5,676 nt of DNA. Source: Anaerobacillus sp. GTDB taxonomy: Bacteria > Bacillota > Bacilli > Bacillales > Anaerobacillaceae. Below, piece after piece: positions 1-5,676 of this stretch. Below the pieces are notes generated by a model. That model was not told where the DNA came from, searched no databases, and saw only the letters and a program-made list of their open reading frames with translations. Position numbers and translations under genes: made by a program. How positions within the stretch are numbered: position 1 is the stretch's first letter; every line of letters starts with the position of its first letter. The stretch is taken from contig SKSA01000193.1 in the NCBI GenBank assembly GCA_007118195.1, forward strand, positions 1 through 5,676, given 5' to 3'.

Positions 1-150
1 AAGCTCATGCATAAAACCATGATAACGCATGGCACCATTTAAGATGAATAGGCGGGCGACTTCCTTGTCAAATCATCGTGCAGCTTTGCGACGAGTAACC
101 GCAGGAGCACCTTCTAACGAATTTTAGAGGCTCGCTCGAAAAACTTAGCC
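1..150 (-). other. GC-richer gene-less stretch, possible decayed coding or repeat remnant
   Basis: No intact gene is visible here. Positions 51-150 are 53% G+C by hand count, against about 26% for 151-219, so the stretch differs from its surroundings. On the minus strand one frame reads about 24 protein-like residues (FDKEVARLFILNGAMRYHGF and on) from about 72 to the left edge. The same frame upstream, after a TGA at about 73-75, reads SLEGAPAVTRRKAAR. This could be a decayed gene entering from the left, or a non-coding repeat that reads well by chance. Three small inverted repeats lie in it: CCATG/CATGG (17-21/28-32), a bulged stem at 76-81/88-94, and CTTCTAA/TTAGAGG (111-117/124-130). I do not recognise the sequence, and its function is unknown. 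Confidence 0.3.
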
Positions 151-219
151 AGCATAAATTGAAGCACTACCGAAAATAAATTTTAAATTGTACATTTTAA
201 ATTAACTCAGGGGGAAATT

Positions 220-2163
220 ATGCAATCGTTTGAAAAATTACCTTTTAAGTATAATCGAAACAAATCTTTTATTGAGCAGCTCGGGGACTGGGTCGGTGAT
301 GTCTTTTATGATATTTTACCGGAAGCAGGCTTTGAAATTCGTGACGAACAAATTTTTATGGCTTATCAATTAGAGCGGTCTTTTACTGAAAAGAAAGCGA
401 TTTTTGCCGAAGCCGGAGTAGGAACTGGAAAGACGATTGCTTATTTACTTTATGCGATTTGTTATGCAAGATATATTGGTAAACCAGCGATTATTGCTTG
501 TGCTGATGAAGCTCTGATTGAACAAATTGTTAAGCCTGAAGGTGATATTGCAAAGCTTTCAAAAATTCTACAATTAAATATTGATGTTCGACTTGCGAAA
601 GCTCAAAATCAATATTTGTGTGTAGAAAAGCTCGAGAAATTAAAGGGAGATAACGAGCACGCTACGGTTTACGAAAATGTCTCTGATACGATCCCTAGTT
701 TTGTTTATAGCAATGTCGGAATGCAGGAGTTTCACTTTTACGGTGATCGTAAAACCTATTCAGAACTTAGTAATGAACAATGGAAAAATATAAATTGGGA
801 TGCTTTTCAAGATTGTTCTGTCTGTGAAAAGCGTCATCGCTGTGGCATGACGCTAACGAGAGAACATTATCGCAAAGCAAGTGATTTAATTATATGTTCT
901 CAAGATTTTTATATGGAGCATATTTGGACATATGAATCTAGAAAAAGAAAGGGACAATTACCGTTTTTACCAGAAGCGAGTAGTGTCATATTTGACGAGG
1001 GGCATTTATTAGAAATTGCCGCACAAAAAGCTTTAGCCTATCATATACGCCACGATCTTTTAGAAGAAATTTTGGAAAGGTTACTTGAAAATGATGTTCG
1101 TGAAGAAGTAGCATTTTTGGTAGAGGATATTATTTCTCGAAGCTTCTATTTATTTCAATTAATAGAAAATAATATCACGAATATAAAAGGTTCTAGTCGG
1201 TTCGAACTGCAAATTAATTCTGAAATCATTTCTGAAATTAAACAATTTAAAAAGCTGCTGGCTTCACTTGAGGATGCATTAGTATTTGAAAGTGAATTAT
1301 ATACAATCGAAGAGTACCAATTGAAAATTGTTGAGGAGCATCTTGACATGCTTCAATATGCGCTATCTCTTTTCGAAGAAAAAACAAATGTCGTTACATG
1401 GGTAACGAAAGAAGATGAAGTGACTAGTTTAGTGATCATGCCTAATTTAGTAGAGGATGTTTTACAAGAGAAAGTGTTTGCAAAGAAAATTCCTTTCATC
1501 TTTTCATCTGCGACCTTATCTGCAAATGGAGACTTTAGTTATTTAGCAGCAAGTCTTGGAATTAAAGATTATTTATCGTTTACTGTTGATTCGCCATTTA
1601 ATTATAAAGATCATATGAAGGTAGAACTTCCGAATTTGAATAAAGTAGAAAAGCGAGCAGCGGTTTTAAATATTTTAAAGGAAACGCAGGGGAGAAGCTT
1701 GCTCTTATTTAATGATGCTGAAGAACTACAATCATTTAAAGATGCAGCTATTAACGACGAAGCGTTTCAATCTTATAAGTTTTTATTTGAAGGTGATCAG
1801 GAACTTAGTAGTATTGTCAAGAAGTTTCAAAATGAAGAAAAAACATGTCTTTGTGCCATTCATTTATGGGAAGGGTTAGATATCCCTGGACCTTCACTTT
1901 CTAGTGTGATCATTTGGTCGTTGCCATTTCCACCAAAGGATCCAGTTTTTAATGGGAAAAGGAAAAATACTGTGGATCCGTATCATGAAGTTGATTTACC
2001 ATACATGCTACTCAGGTTAAGGCAAGGCATTGGGAGGTTAATACGAACAAGCTCAGATAAAGGGATTGTCGCTATCGTTGACGAGAAGTTATCGCATGAT
2101 GACGAACTATACGATCAAGTATCTGCTGTATTACCAAAAGAAGTGTCAATTATAAGAACTTAA
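220..2163 (+). CDS. ypvA: DinG/XPD-type superfamily 2 DNA helicase with Fe-S domain (YpvA-like)
   Basis: Predicted cytoplasmic ATP-dependent DNA helicase of the XPD/DinG (DEAD2) group. Characterised members unwind DNA 5'-3', acting on forks, D-loops, R-loops or G-quadruplexes; the substrate of this one is inferred only. Visible motifs in order: Q-like motif with R41 and Q44; Walker A AEAGVGTGKT (63-72, K71); cysteines C134, C199, C202 and C208, spaced like the 4Fe-4S ligands of DinG/XPD; Walker B DEGH (259-262); SSATLS (429-434); motif IV GRSLLLF (491-497); motif V WEGLDIPG (550-557); motif VI QGIGRLIR (602-609). All key residues are present. The protein begins almost at the helicase core and lacks the N-terminal exonuclease domain of the roughly 930-residue Firmicute DinG, so its 647 residues fit YpvA (about 640) better. 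The ATG has AGGGGG five bases upstream. A terminator at 2244-2281 ends the unit, and no clear promoter was found in 151-219. The helicase class is secure; the orthologue name is less so. Confidence 0.93.
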   Translation: MQSFEKLPFKYNRNKSFIEQLGDWVGDVFYDILPEAGFEIRDEQIFMAYQLERSFTEKKAIFAEAGVGTGKTIAYLLYAICYARYIGKPAIIACADEALIEQIVKPEGDIAKLSKILQLNIDVRLAKAQNQYLCVEKLEKLKGDNEHATVYENVSDTIPSFVYSNVGMQEFHFYGDRKTYSELSNEQWKNINWDAFQDCSVCEKRHRCGMTLTREHYRKASDLIICSQDFYMEHIWTYESRKRKGQLPFLPEASSVIFDEGHLLEIAAQKALAYHIRHDLLEEILERLLENDVREEVAFLVEDIISRSFYLFQLIENNITNIKGSSRFELQINSEIISEIKQFKKLLASLEDALVFESELYTIEEYQLKIVEEHLDMLQYALSLFEEKTNVVTWVTKEDEVTSLVIMPNLVEDVLQEKVFAKKIPFIFSSATLSANGDFSYLAASLGIKDYLSFTVDSPFNYKDHMKVELPNLNKVEKRAAVLNILKETQGRSLLLFNDAEELQSFKDAAINDEAFQSYKFLFEGDQELSSIVKKFQNEEKTCLCAIHLWEGLDIPGPSLSSVIIWSLPFPPKDPVFNGKRKNTVDPYHEVDLPYMLLRLRQGIGRLIRTSSDKGIVAIVDEKLSHDDELYDQVSAVLPKEVSIIRT

Positions 2164-2185
2164 TATAATTTACGCTATTCCTATA

Positions 2186-2214
2186 GTTACAAATGTTCGT
2201 ACGTATGGTATACT
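2186..2214 (+). promoter_or_regulatory. Candidate SigA promoter with extended -10
   Basis: GTTACA (2186-2191, 4 of 6 to the -35 consensus) is followed after exactly 17 bases by TATACT (2209-2214, 5 of 6). TG at 2206-2207 sits in the extended -10 position. Transcription would start near 2221. It lies between the helicase stop and moaA, but an intrinsic terminator begins only about 23 bases after the predicted start. It therefore makes either a short RNA or a leader that moaA transcripts must read through. The bases GTTACAAATGTTCG (2186-2199) match 10 of 14 positions of the Bacillus LexA box as I remember it (CGAACATATGTTCG), with only the right half intact. Confidence 0.5.
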
Positions 2215-2243
2215 ACAATTAGTATTTTACTTAAAATTGTGTT

Positions 2244-2281
2244 GCTACTATTCTGATCGAAAAGAGTAGTGGCTTTTCTTT
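2244..2281 (+). terminator. Rho-independent terminator downstream of the helicase gene
   Basis: An 11-bp RNA stem pairs 2244-2254 with 2263-2273, including two G-U wobbles, around an 8-base loop (2255-2262). TTTTCTTT follows at 2274-2281. It would end transcripts from the helicase gene and also those from the promoter at 2186-2214. A second perfect 9-bp inverted repeat, TTTACTATT/AATAGTAAA (2279-2287/2306-2314), overlaps its T-run. Confidence 0.8.
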
Positions 2282-2286
2282 ACTAT

Positions 2287-2316
2287 TTGTGTAAGTGCTT
2301 AATTGAATAGTAAAAT
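2287..2316 (+). promoter_or_regulatory. moaA: Weak candidate promoter for moaA
   Basis: TTGTGT (2287-2292) and TAAAAT (2311-2316, 5 of 6 to the -10 consensus) are separated by 18 bases. This would place a start near 2323, about 70 bases before moaA and after the terminator, so moaA could be expressed without read-through. The -35 match is poor (3 of 6), and the AT-rich background makes chance matches likely. Confidence 0.3.
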
Positions 2317-2391
2317 GAGAGACTAAAATAGTATTAAACAGAGACAGTCCTTCAAATTAATGATTTTACGAAGGTATAGGGGGAACGAAAG

Positions 2392-3414
2392 ATGGATGAA
2401 AAGCGTTTGCTTGATAAGTTAGGACGCCCACTTCGTGATTTGAGAATATCAGTAACTGACCGTTGTAATTTTCGTTGTAGCTATTGTATGCCAGCGGAGA
2501 TATTTGATAAAAATTTTAAATTTCTTCCAAAAGACGATGTCCTTACTTTTGAAGAGATTACTAGACTTTCGAATTTATTCGTACGAGCTGCTGGTATAGA
2601 AAAATTACGAATCACAGGTGGGGAGCCTTTAGTTCGTAAAGATATTGCAGATTTAATTCGTATGCTATCAACAGTTAAAGGGATTAAAGATATTGCGATG
2701 ACAACCAATGGGGCTCTTCTAGCGAAGCATGCTAAAGCCCTTAAAGAAGCAGGCTTACATCGTGTAACGATTAGTTTAGATTGTTTAGATGATGAAAGGT
2801 TTCGGAAAATTAATGGACGCAACGTAGGTGTTGACCAAGTTTTCGCAGGAATTAGCGCAGCCCAAGAAGTTGGGTTAGGTGTGAAAATCAACATGGTCGT
2901 TCAACGAGGTGTCAATGATAACGACATTATTCCAATGGCGCGTCATTTTAAAGATACGGGTATCATTTTACGTTTCATTGAATTTATGGATGTAGGGAAT
3001 TCAAATGGTTGGAATTTAGACGATGTGATTTCGAAAAAGGAAATTTTTGAACGCATCAATAAAGAAATGCCGTTACAACCAATTAAACCGAACTATGAAG
3101 GCGAAGTTGCGACAAGGTTCCGTTTCAAAGATAGTGAGAACGAAATCGGTATCATTTCATCAGTGACAGATGCCTTTTGCTCTACATGCTCAAGGGCACG
3201 TTTATCTGCTGACGGGAAACTAGTAACTTGCTTATTTGCTGCAGGTGGACATGATTTAAGAGATTTGTTACGTTCAGGAGCTAGTGACGAAGAAGTGATC
3301 GATCGAATGGCTAAAATTTGGGGCCATCGCCACGATCGCTACTCTGAAGAACGATTACAAAATACGGATAAAAAACAAATCCGTAAAATTGAAATGTCAC
3401 AAATTGGTGGATAA
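2392..3414 (+). CDS. moaA: GTP 3',8-cyclase MoaA, molybdenum cofactor biosynthesis
   Basis: Radical-SAM enzyme of the first step of molybdenum cofactor synthesis: it converts GTP to 3',8-cyclo-7,8-dihydro-GTP, which MoaC turns into cyclic pyranopterin monophosphate. It is cytoplasmic. The N-terminal SAM cluster motif C-x3-C-x2-C is at C25, C29 and C32 (CNFRCSYC), followed by GGEP (76-79) and TTNG (104-107). The second 4Fe-4S cluster has C263, C266 and C280. R18, R268 and R270 fall where GTP-binding arginines lie in the S. aureus enzyme. The C-terminal GG (339-340), needed for activity in studied MoaA proteins, is present. The length of 340 residues is normal. The ATG has AGGGGGA (2378-2384) seven bases upstream. 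No other moa, mob or moe gene lies in the window, so partner genes must be elsewhere. A large hairpin begins two bases after the stop. The protein appears fully functional. Confidence 0.97.
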   Translation: MDEKRLLDKLGRPLRDLRISVTDRCNFRCSYCMPAEIFDKNFKFLPKDDVLTFEEITRLSNLFVRAAGIEKLRITGGEPLVRKDIADLIRMLSTVKGIKDIAMTTNGALLAKHAKALKEAGLHRVTISLDCLDDERFRKINGRNVGVDQVFAGISAAQEVGLGVKINMVVQRGVNDNDIIPMARHFKDTGIILRFIEFMDVGNSNGWNLDDVISKKEIFERINKEMPLQPIKPNYEGEVATRFRFKDSENEIGIISSVTDAFCSTCSRARLSADGKLVTCLFAAGGHDLRDLLRSGASDEEVIDRMAKIWGHRHDRYSEERLQNTDKKQIRKIEMSQIGG

Positions 3415-3416
3415 AC

Positions 3417-3545
3417 AAAAGAGGCTGGGACAAAACAAAGTGTCAGACACCGCTCGGCACCGAATATAGACATATGATAAATCTGTCCGTCTATATTTAG
3501 TAGGGTCCGCGTGGTGTCAGACACTTTTGTCCCAGCCTCTTTTTT
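3417..3545. terminator. Long hairpin acting as a likely bidirectional terminator between convergent genes
   Basis: AAAAGAGGCTGGGACAAAA (3417-3435) is perfectly complementary to 3525-3543, giving a 19-bp outer stem. In the moaA direction it ends in six T residues (3540-3545). On the opposite strand the stem ends in TTTT followed by GTTTA, suitable for stopping the convergent HesB-like gene. It begins two bases after the moaA stop. I recall GAGGCTGGGACA stems as recurrent terminator-like sequences in Bacilli. The bidirectional role is inferred from position and symmetry. Confidence 0.8.
3440..3524. repeat. Interior of the hairpin: paired GTGTCAGACAC palindromes and a tip stem
   Basis: GTGTCAGACACC (3440-3451) faces GGTGTCAGACAC (3513-3524). 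They pair with one central A-A mismatch, and because each is itself palindromic (GTGTC-A-GACAC) each can also fold alone. Four extra bases (CAAA, 3436-3439) bulge between this and the outer stem. Further in, AATATAGAC (3463-3471) pairs perfectly with GTCTATATT (3489-3497) around a 17-base loop, with partly pairable sequence between. The length exceeds what termination needs and suggests a dispersed palindromic element. Copy number cannot be judged from one window. Confidence 0.6.
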
Positions 3546-3631
3546 ATGTTTAGGGTGAGCTGTCAGTCTGATACGGACATCTGTTCCTTGATTTTTGTCT
3601 TCCGAAACTGCTTGTGGTGAATCTTTAACTG

Positions 3632-3937
3632 TTAACTATTTGGATTGTCTAAATCATTAATATTAGGATTTTCAAAGGTGACATAATTTAAATCTTCATC
3701 AAAATCAATAACCATCCCATTAAGATACCAAAAATCCTCTTCCGCAACAAAAAACTGTATCCCATCTACCGTTGTAACATATGCATTTTTCGAAGGTTGT
3801 TCTTTAGCTACCCCAACAGAAAATCCTCCCGATCCACAACCACCTACGCGGACATATAATCTTAAAGAATCTCCAGCTTTTAAATCCATTTCGCTTTTAT
3901 ATAAATCAACCGCTTTTTTGCTAATTTGTAATTCCAT
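3632..3937 (-). CDS. HesB/IscA-fold small protein, YneR-like
   Basis: A 101-residue cytoplasmic protein resembling the HesB/IscA-like (Fe-S biosynthesis domain) group, nearest in memory to B. subtilis YneR (about 95 residues). Visible features: N-terminal helix ISKKAVDLYKSEMDLKAGDS (5-24); strand LRLYVRVGG; glycine-rich GGCGSGGFSVG (32-42); IQFFVAEEDFWYLNGMVIDF (60-79); then YVTFENPN near the end. C34 is the only cysteine. True A-type carriers have three, including a C-terminal CGC-type motif, so this is probably not a classical cluster carrier, and its role is unknown. The start at 3937 is preferred over an in-frame upstream ATG at 3985, because AAAAGGAG (3947-3954) lies nine bases before it and the extra 16 residues do not fit the fold. 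The tail NPNINDLDNPNS is polar and asparagine-rich. The gene converges on moaA and diverges from the M32 gene. Confidence 0.85.
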   Translation of the reverse strand: MELQISKKAVDLYKSEMDLKAGDSLRLYVRVGGCGSGGFSVGVAKEQPSKNAYVTTVDGIQFFVAEEDFWYLNGMVIDFDEDLNYVTFENPNINDLDNPNS

Positions 3938-3946
3938 TATTAAAAA

Positions 3947-3954
3947 CTCCTTTT
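3947..3954 (-). promoter_or_regulatory. Ribosome binding site that fixes the start of the HesB-like gene
   Basis: AAAAGGAG on the minus strand lies nine bases upstream of the ATG at 3937-3935. The longer reading from 3985 would place this site inside the coding sequence and has no comparable site of its own, so the shorter protein is chosen. Confidence 0.75.
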
Positions 3955-3973
3955 CACATAATAGTTTATTTAT

Positions 3974-4002
3974 ATCATATCCCACTTGTATTAAAAAGTA
4001 AT
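3974..4002 (-). promoter_or_regulatory. Weak candidate promoter of the HesB-like gene
   Basis: On the minus strand, TATGAT (3979-3974, 5 of 6 to the -10 consensus) has ATTACT 17 bases upstream (4002-3997, 3 of 6 to the -35). Transcription would start near 3967, about 30 bases before the start codon and upstream of the ribosome binding site. Only the -10 is convincing. Confidence 0.35.
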
Positions 4003-4013
4003 TGAGACCGGGA

Positions 4014-4069
4014 GACGATTTACCGTCACCAACTAACCACTAACCAACAAAACAATTACCATAGTAATT
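4014..4069. repeat. Small repeats in the divergent spacer
   Basis: Three short elements lie together. GACG-ATTTAC-CGTC is an inverted repeat at 4014-4027. ACTAACC is repeated in tandem at 4032-4038 and 4039-4045. AATTAC-CATA-GTAATT is a perfect 6-bp inverted repeat at 4054-4069. Any could be a protein-binding site in this divergent regulatory region, but all are short enough to arise by chance. I recognise no known operator. Confidence 0.25.
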
Positions 4070-4174
4070 TTGTAATGAAATGAAAGCTTATTGCAAAAAA
4101 TATTTCTCGTAAAGAAGGAGGGCGGTTTATCAATAGAGAATTAGTTAGACGAGAGAAGAAAGGGAGTGTTATTT

Positions 4175-5676
4175 ATGTCTACAAATATAAAAAAAGTAGA
4201 GAAATCATTTACAAGTTTTGTGAAAAAAATGGAAAGTTATAACGAAGCGATCTCACTAATGTTTTGGGATCTGCGAACTGGCGCACCAAAAAAAGGAGTA
4301 GAACAACGGTCAGAAACGATTGGGATGTTATCTTCTGAAGTTTTCAATATGAGCGTTTCTGATGAAATGGGTCAATATTTAGAAATCTTATCAGCACCTG
4401 AAGCTCAAGGGGAGCTATCAGAAATTACGAAAAAGCTCGTAGAAGAAAGTAAAAAAGAGTTTGACAAAAATAAAAAAATCCCTGCAGATGAATATAAAGA
4501 ATTTGTTATTTTAACTTCGAGAGCAGAATCAGCTTGGGAAGAAGCGAAAGAAAACGCAGATTTTAATAGCTTCGCACCATATTTAGAAAAAATCGTTGCT
4601 TACTTACGCAAATATGTAGAGCGTATCGGTTATGAAGGACATCCTTATAATGCTTTATTAGATGATTATGAACCTGGTGTAACGGTCGATGTACTGGATC
4701 GAGTTTTCGGTGAATTAAGGGAAAAATTAGTACCGCTCGTAAATGCAGTCACAGAATCACCAGCCCAACCGAAAACAGACTTTTTATTTGATCACTTTCC
4801 TAAAGAAAAACAACAAGGGTTTTCATTAGAAATTTTAAAGCAGCTACAATACGATTTTGATGCAGGGCGCCTTGATACGACGGTGCACCCTTTTGCCGTA
4901 GCCATCAACCGTAATGATGTTCGTGTTACGACGAAATACGATGAAAAAGATTTCCGTACGGCTGTTTTTGGCACCATCCATGAGTGCGGACATGCCCTTT
5001 ATGAACAAAATATTTCTGAGGAGTTAATTGGCACACCGCTTTGCGATGGAACGTCAATGGGAATTCACGAGTCACAGTCTCTATTTTGTGAAAACTATGT
5101 CGGGCGTAACTATTCTTTTTGGAAAAAGAACTATAGCCTCTTAAAAGAGTATTCTAATGGGCAATTTGAAGATATAACTTTAGACGATTTTTACAAAGCC
5201 ATCAATGTAGCTGGACCATCATTAATTCGCATTGAAGCAGATGAAATGACGTATTCTCTTCATATCATTTTGCGTTATGAAATTGAAAAAGCGCTGATTA
5301 AAGGTGAAATTGAAGTAGAAGATTTACCGCAAATTTGGAATGATAAGATGGAAGAGTATTTAGGGGTCCGTCCAAGTCACGATGGTGAAGGAGTACTTCA
5401 AGATGTACACTGGTCTGGTGGGGCTTTAGGTTATTTTCCATCATACGCTTTAGGCTATATTTATGCTTCGCAAATTAAAAATAAAATGAATGAAGATATT
5501 CCGAATTATGATGAGTTAATGGAAGAAGGAAATTTCTCGCCAATTAAAGAATGGCTGAACCAAAATGTCCACCAGCACGGAAAGATGAAAAAGCCATTAG
5601 AAATCATCGAAGATATTACCGGTGAAGGCTTAAACCCAAAATACTTAATCGAGTATTTAGAGAAAAAGTATAAGTC
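4175..5676 (+). CDS. ypwA: Metallocarboxypeptidase, family M32 (carboxypeptidase Taq), 3' end cut by window
   Basis: Zinc-dependent carboxypeptidase removing C-terminal residues from peptides, with broad specificity in studied M32 enzymes. It is probably cytoplasmic: no signal peptide is seen. The frame stays open for 500 codons from ATG 4175 to the right edge; family members are about 500 residues (B. subtilis YpwA about 501), so only the last few residues and the stop should be missing. All M32 signatures are present: HPF (238-240), DVRVT (248-252), zinc site HECGH (269-273, ligands H269 and H273, catalytic E270), HESQS (298-302, third ligand E299), IRIEAD (351-356) and GVLQDVHW (406-413). 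AGGGAG (4161-4166) lies eight bases before the ATG, and the N-terminus MSTNIKKVEKSFTSFVKKME fits the family. I found no convincing promoter in the 237-bp spacer shared with the divergent HesB-like gene. The family call is very secure. Confidence 0.95.
   Translation, partial: MSTNIKKVEKSFTSFVKKMESYNEAISLMFWDLRTGAPKKGVEQRSETIGMLSSEVFNMSVSDEMGQYLEILSAPEAQGELSEITKKLVEESKKEFDKNKKIPADEYKEFVILTSRAESAWEEAKENADFNSFAPYLEKIVAYLRKYVERIGYEGHPYNALLDDYEPGVTVDVLDRVFGELREKLVPLVNAVTESPAQPKTDFLFDHFPKEKQQGFSLEILKQLQYDFDAGRLDTTVHPFAVAINRNDVRVTTKYDEKDFRTAVFGTIHECGHALYEQNISEELIGTPLCDGTSMGIHESQSLFCENYVGRNYSFWKKNYSLLKEYSNGQFEDITLDDFYKAINVAGPSLIRIEADEMTYSLHIILRYEIEKALIKGEIEVEDLPQIWNDKMEEYLGVRPSHDGEGVLQDVHWSGGALGYFPSYALGYIYASQIKNKMNEDIPNYDELMEEGNFSPIKEWLNQNVHQHGKMKKPLEIIEDITGEGLNPKYLIEYLEKKYK

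Noticed and set aside
151..219. Promoter for the helicase gene in the AT-rich leader
   Set aside because: TTGAAG (159-164) has no acceptable -10 at normal spacing, and TACATT (191-196) has no -35; matches are at background level.
1155..1349. Minus-strand open frame of 64 codons inside the helicase gene
   Set aside because: Ser/Ile/Asn-rich antisense shadow of a gene with complete helicase motifs; no ribosome site or recognisable domain.
2481..2894. Minus-strand open frame of 137 codons inside moaA
   Set aside because: Fully antisense to conserved MoaA sequence including its cluster motifs; low-complexity Ser/Leu/Arg product without family features.
3339..3524. Minus-strand open frame of 61 codons over the moaA end and hairpin
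   Set aside because: Built from hairpin arms plus antisense moaA; it would need translation through a very stable stem and resembles no protein.
3546..3631. Short TGTCCGT-type similarity between this gap and the hairpin tip
   Set aside because: Only about seven bases are shared; insufficient to claim a second repeat copy. Nothing else is supported in this gap.
3938..3985. N-terminal extension of the HesB-like protein from an upstream ATG
   Set aside because: The strong AAAAGGAG site lies downstream of that ATG at correct spacing for the shorter protein, and a candidate -10 overlaps the extension.
4792..4977. Minus-strand open frame of 61 codons inside the M32 peptidase
   Set aside because: Antisense to conserved M32 motifs (HPF and DVRVT); no ribosome site.
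1..5676. CRISPR array, tRNA or rRNA gene, defence island or toxin-antitoxin pair
   Set aside because: No regularly spaced repeats, cloverleaf or rRNA-like sequence, and no candidate gene pairs; the intact genes all belong to familiar families.

Overview
The window reads as chromosomal DNA from a low-GC Gram-positive bacterium of the Bacillaceae, probably an environmental or alkaliphilic Bacillus-like species. The signs are AT-rich codon use, strong purine-rich Shine-Dalgarno sites (AGGGGGA, AAAAGGAG, AGGGAG), SigA-like promoters, and proteins whose closest remembered relatives are B. subtilis YpvA, MoaA, YneR and YpwA. No database search was run, so the taxon is an inference.

Layout: positions 1-219 hold no intact gene. 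Positions 51-150 are clearly GC-richer (53% by my count) than 151-219 (about 26%), and may be the remnant of an interspersed element or decayed gene on the minus strand. Positions 220-2163 (+) encode a 647-residue XPD/DinG-type helicase with four cysteines placed as in an iron-sulfur domain. A gap at 2164-2391 carries a good extended -10 promoter followed within about 60 nt by an intrinsic terminator. Positions 2392-3414 (+) encode complete MoaA, the radical-SAM GTP 3',8-cyclase of molybdenum cofactor synthesis. A 127-bp imperfect hairpin with a perfect 19-bp outer stem (3417-3543) follows; it probably terminates moaA and the convergent gene. Positions 3632-3937 (-) encode a 101-residue HesB/YneR-like protein with one cysteine. 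After a 237-bp divergent spacer, a family M32 (Taq) carboxypeptidase starts at 4175 (+) and runs off the right edge without a stop, with 500 codons visible.

The genes do not form one operon: terminators and a strand switch divide them into separate units. In B. subtilis the names ypvA and ypwA suggest that the helicase and the M32 peptidase are near neighbours, so moaA and the HesB-like gene may be an insertion between them (inference from memory). The helicase and MoaA are expected to carry Fe-S clusters, and the HesB-like fold is historically linked to Fe-S metabolism, but functional cooperation is not shown by the sequence. I found no clear evidence of an undescribed multi-gene system. The less ordinary parts are the long hairpin, the promoter-terminator leader before moaA, and the compositionally odd left edge.
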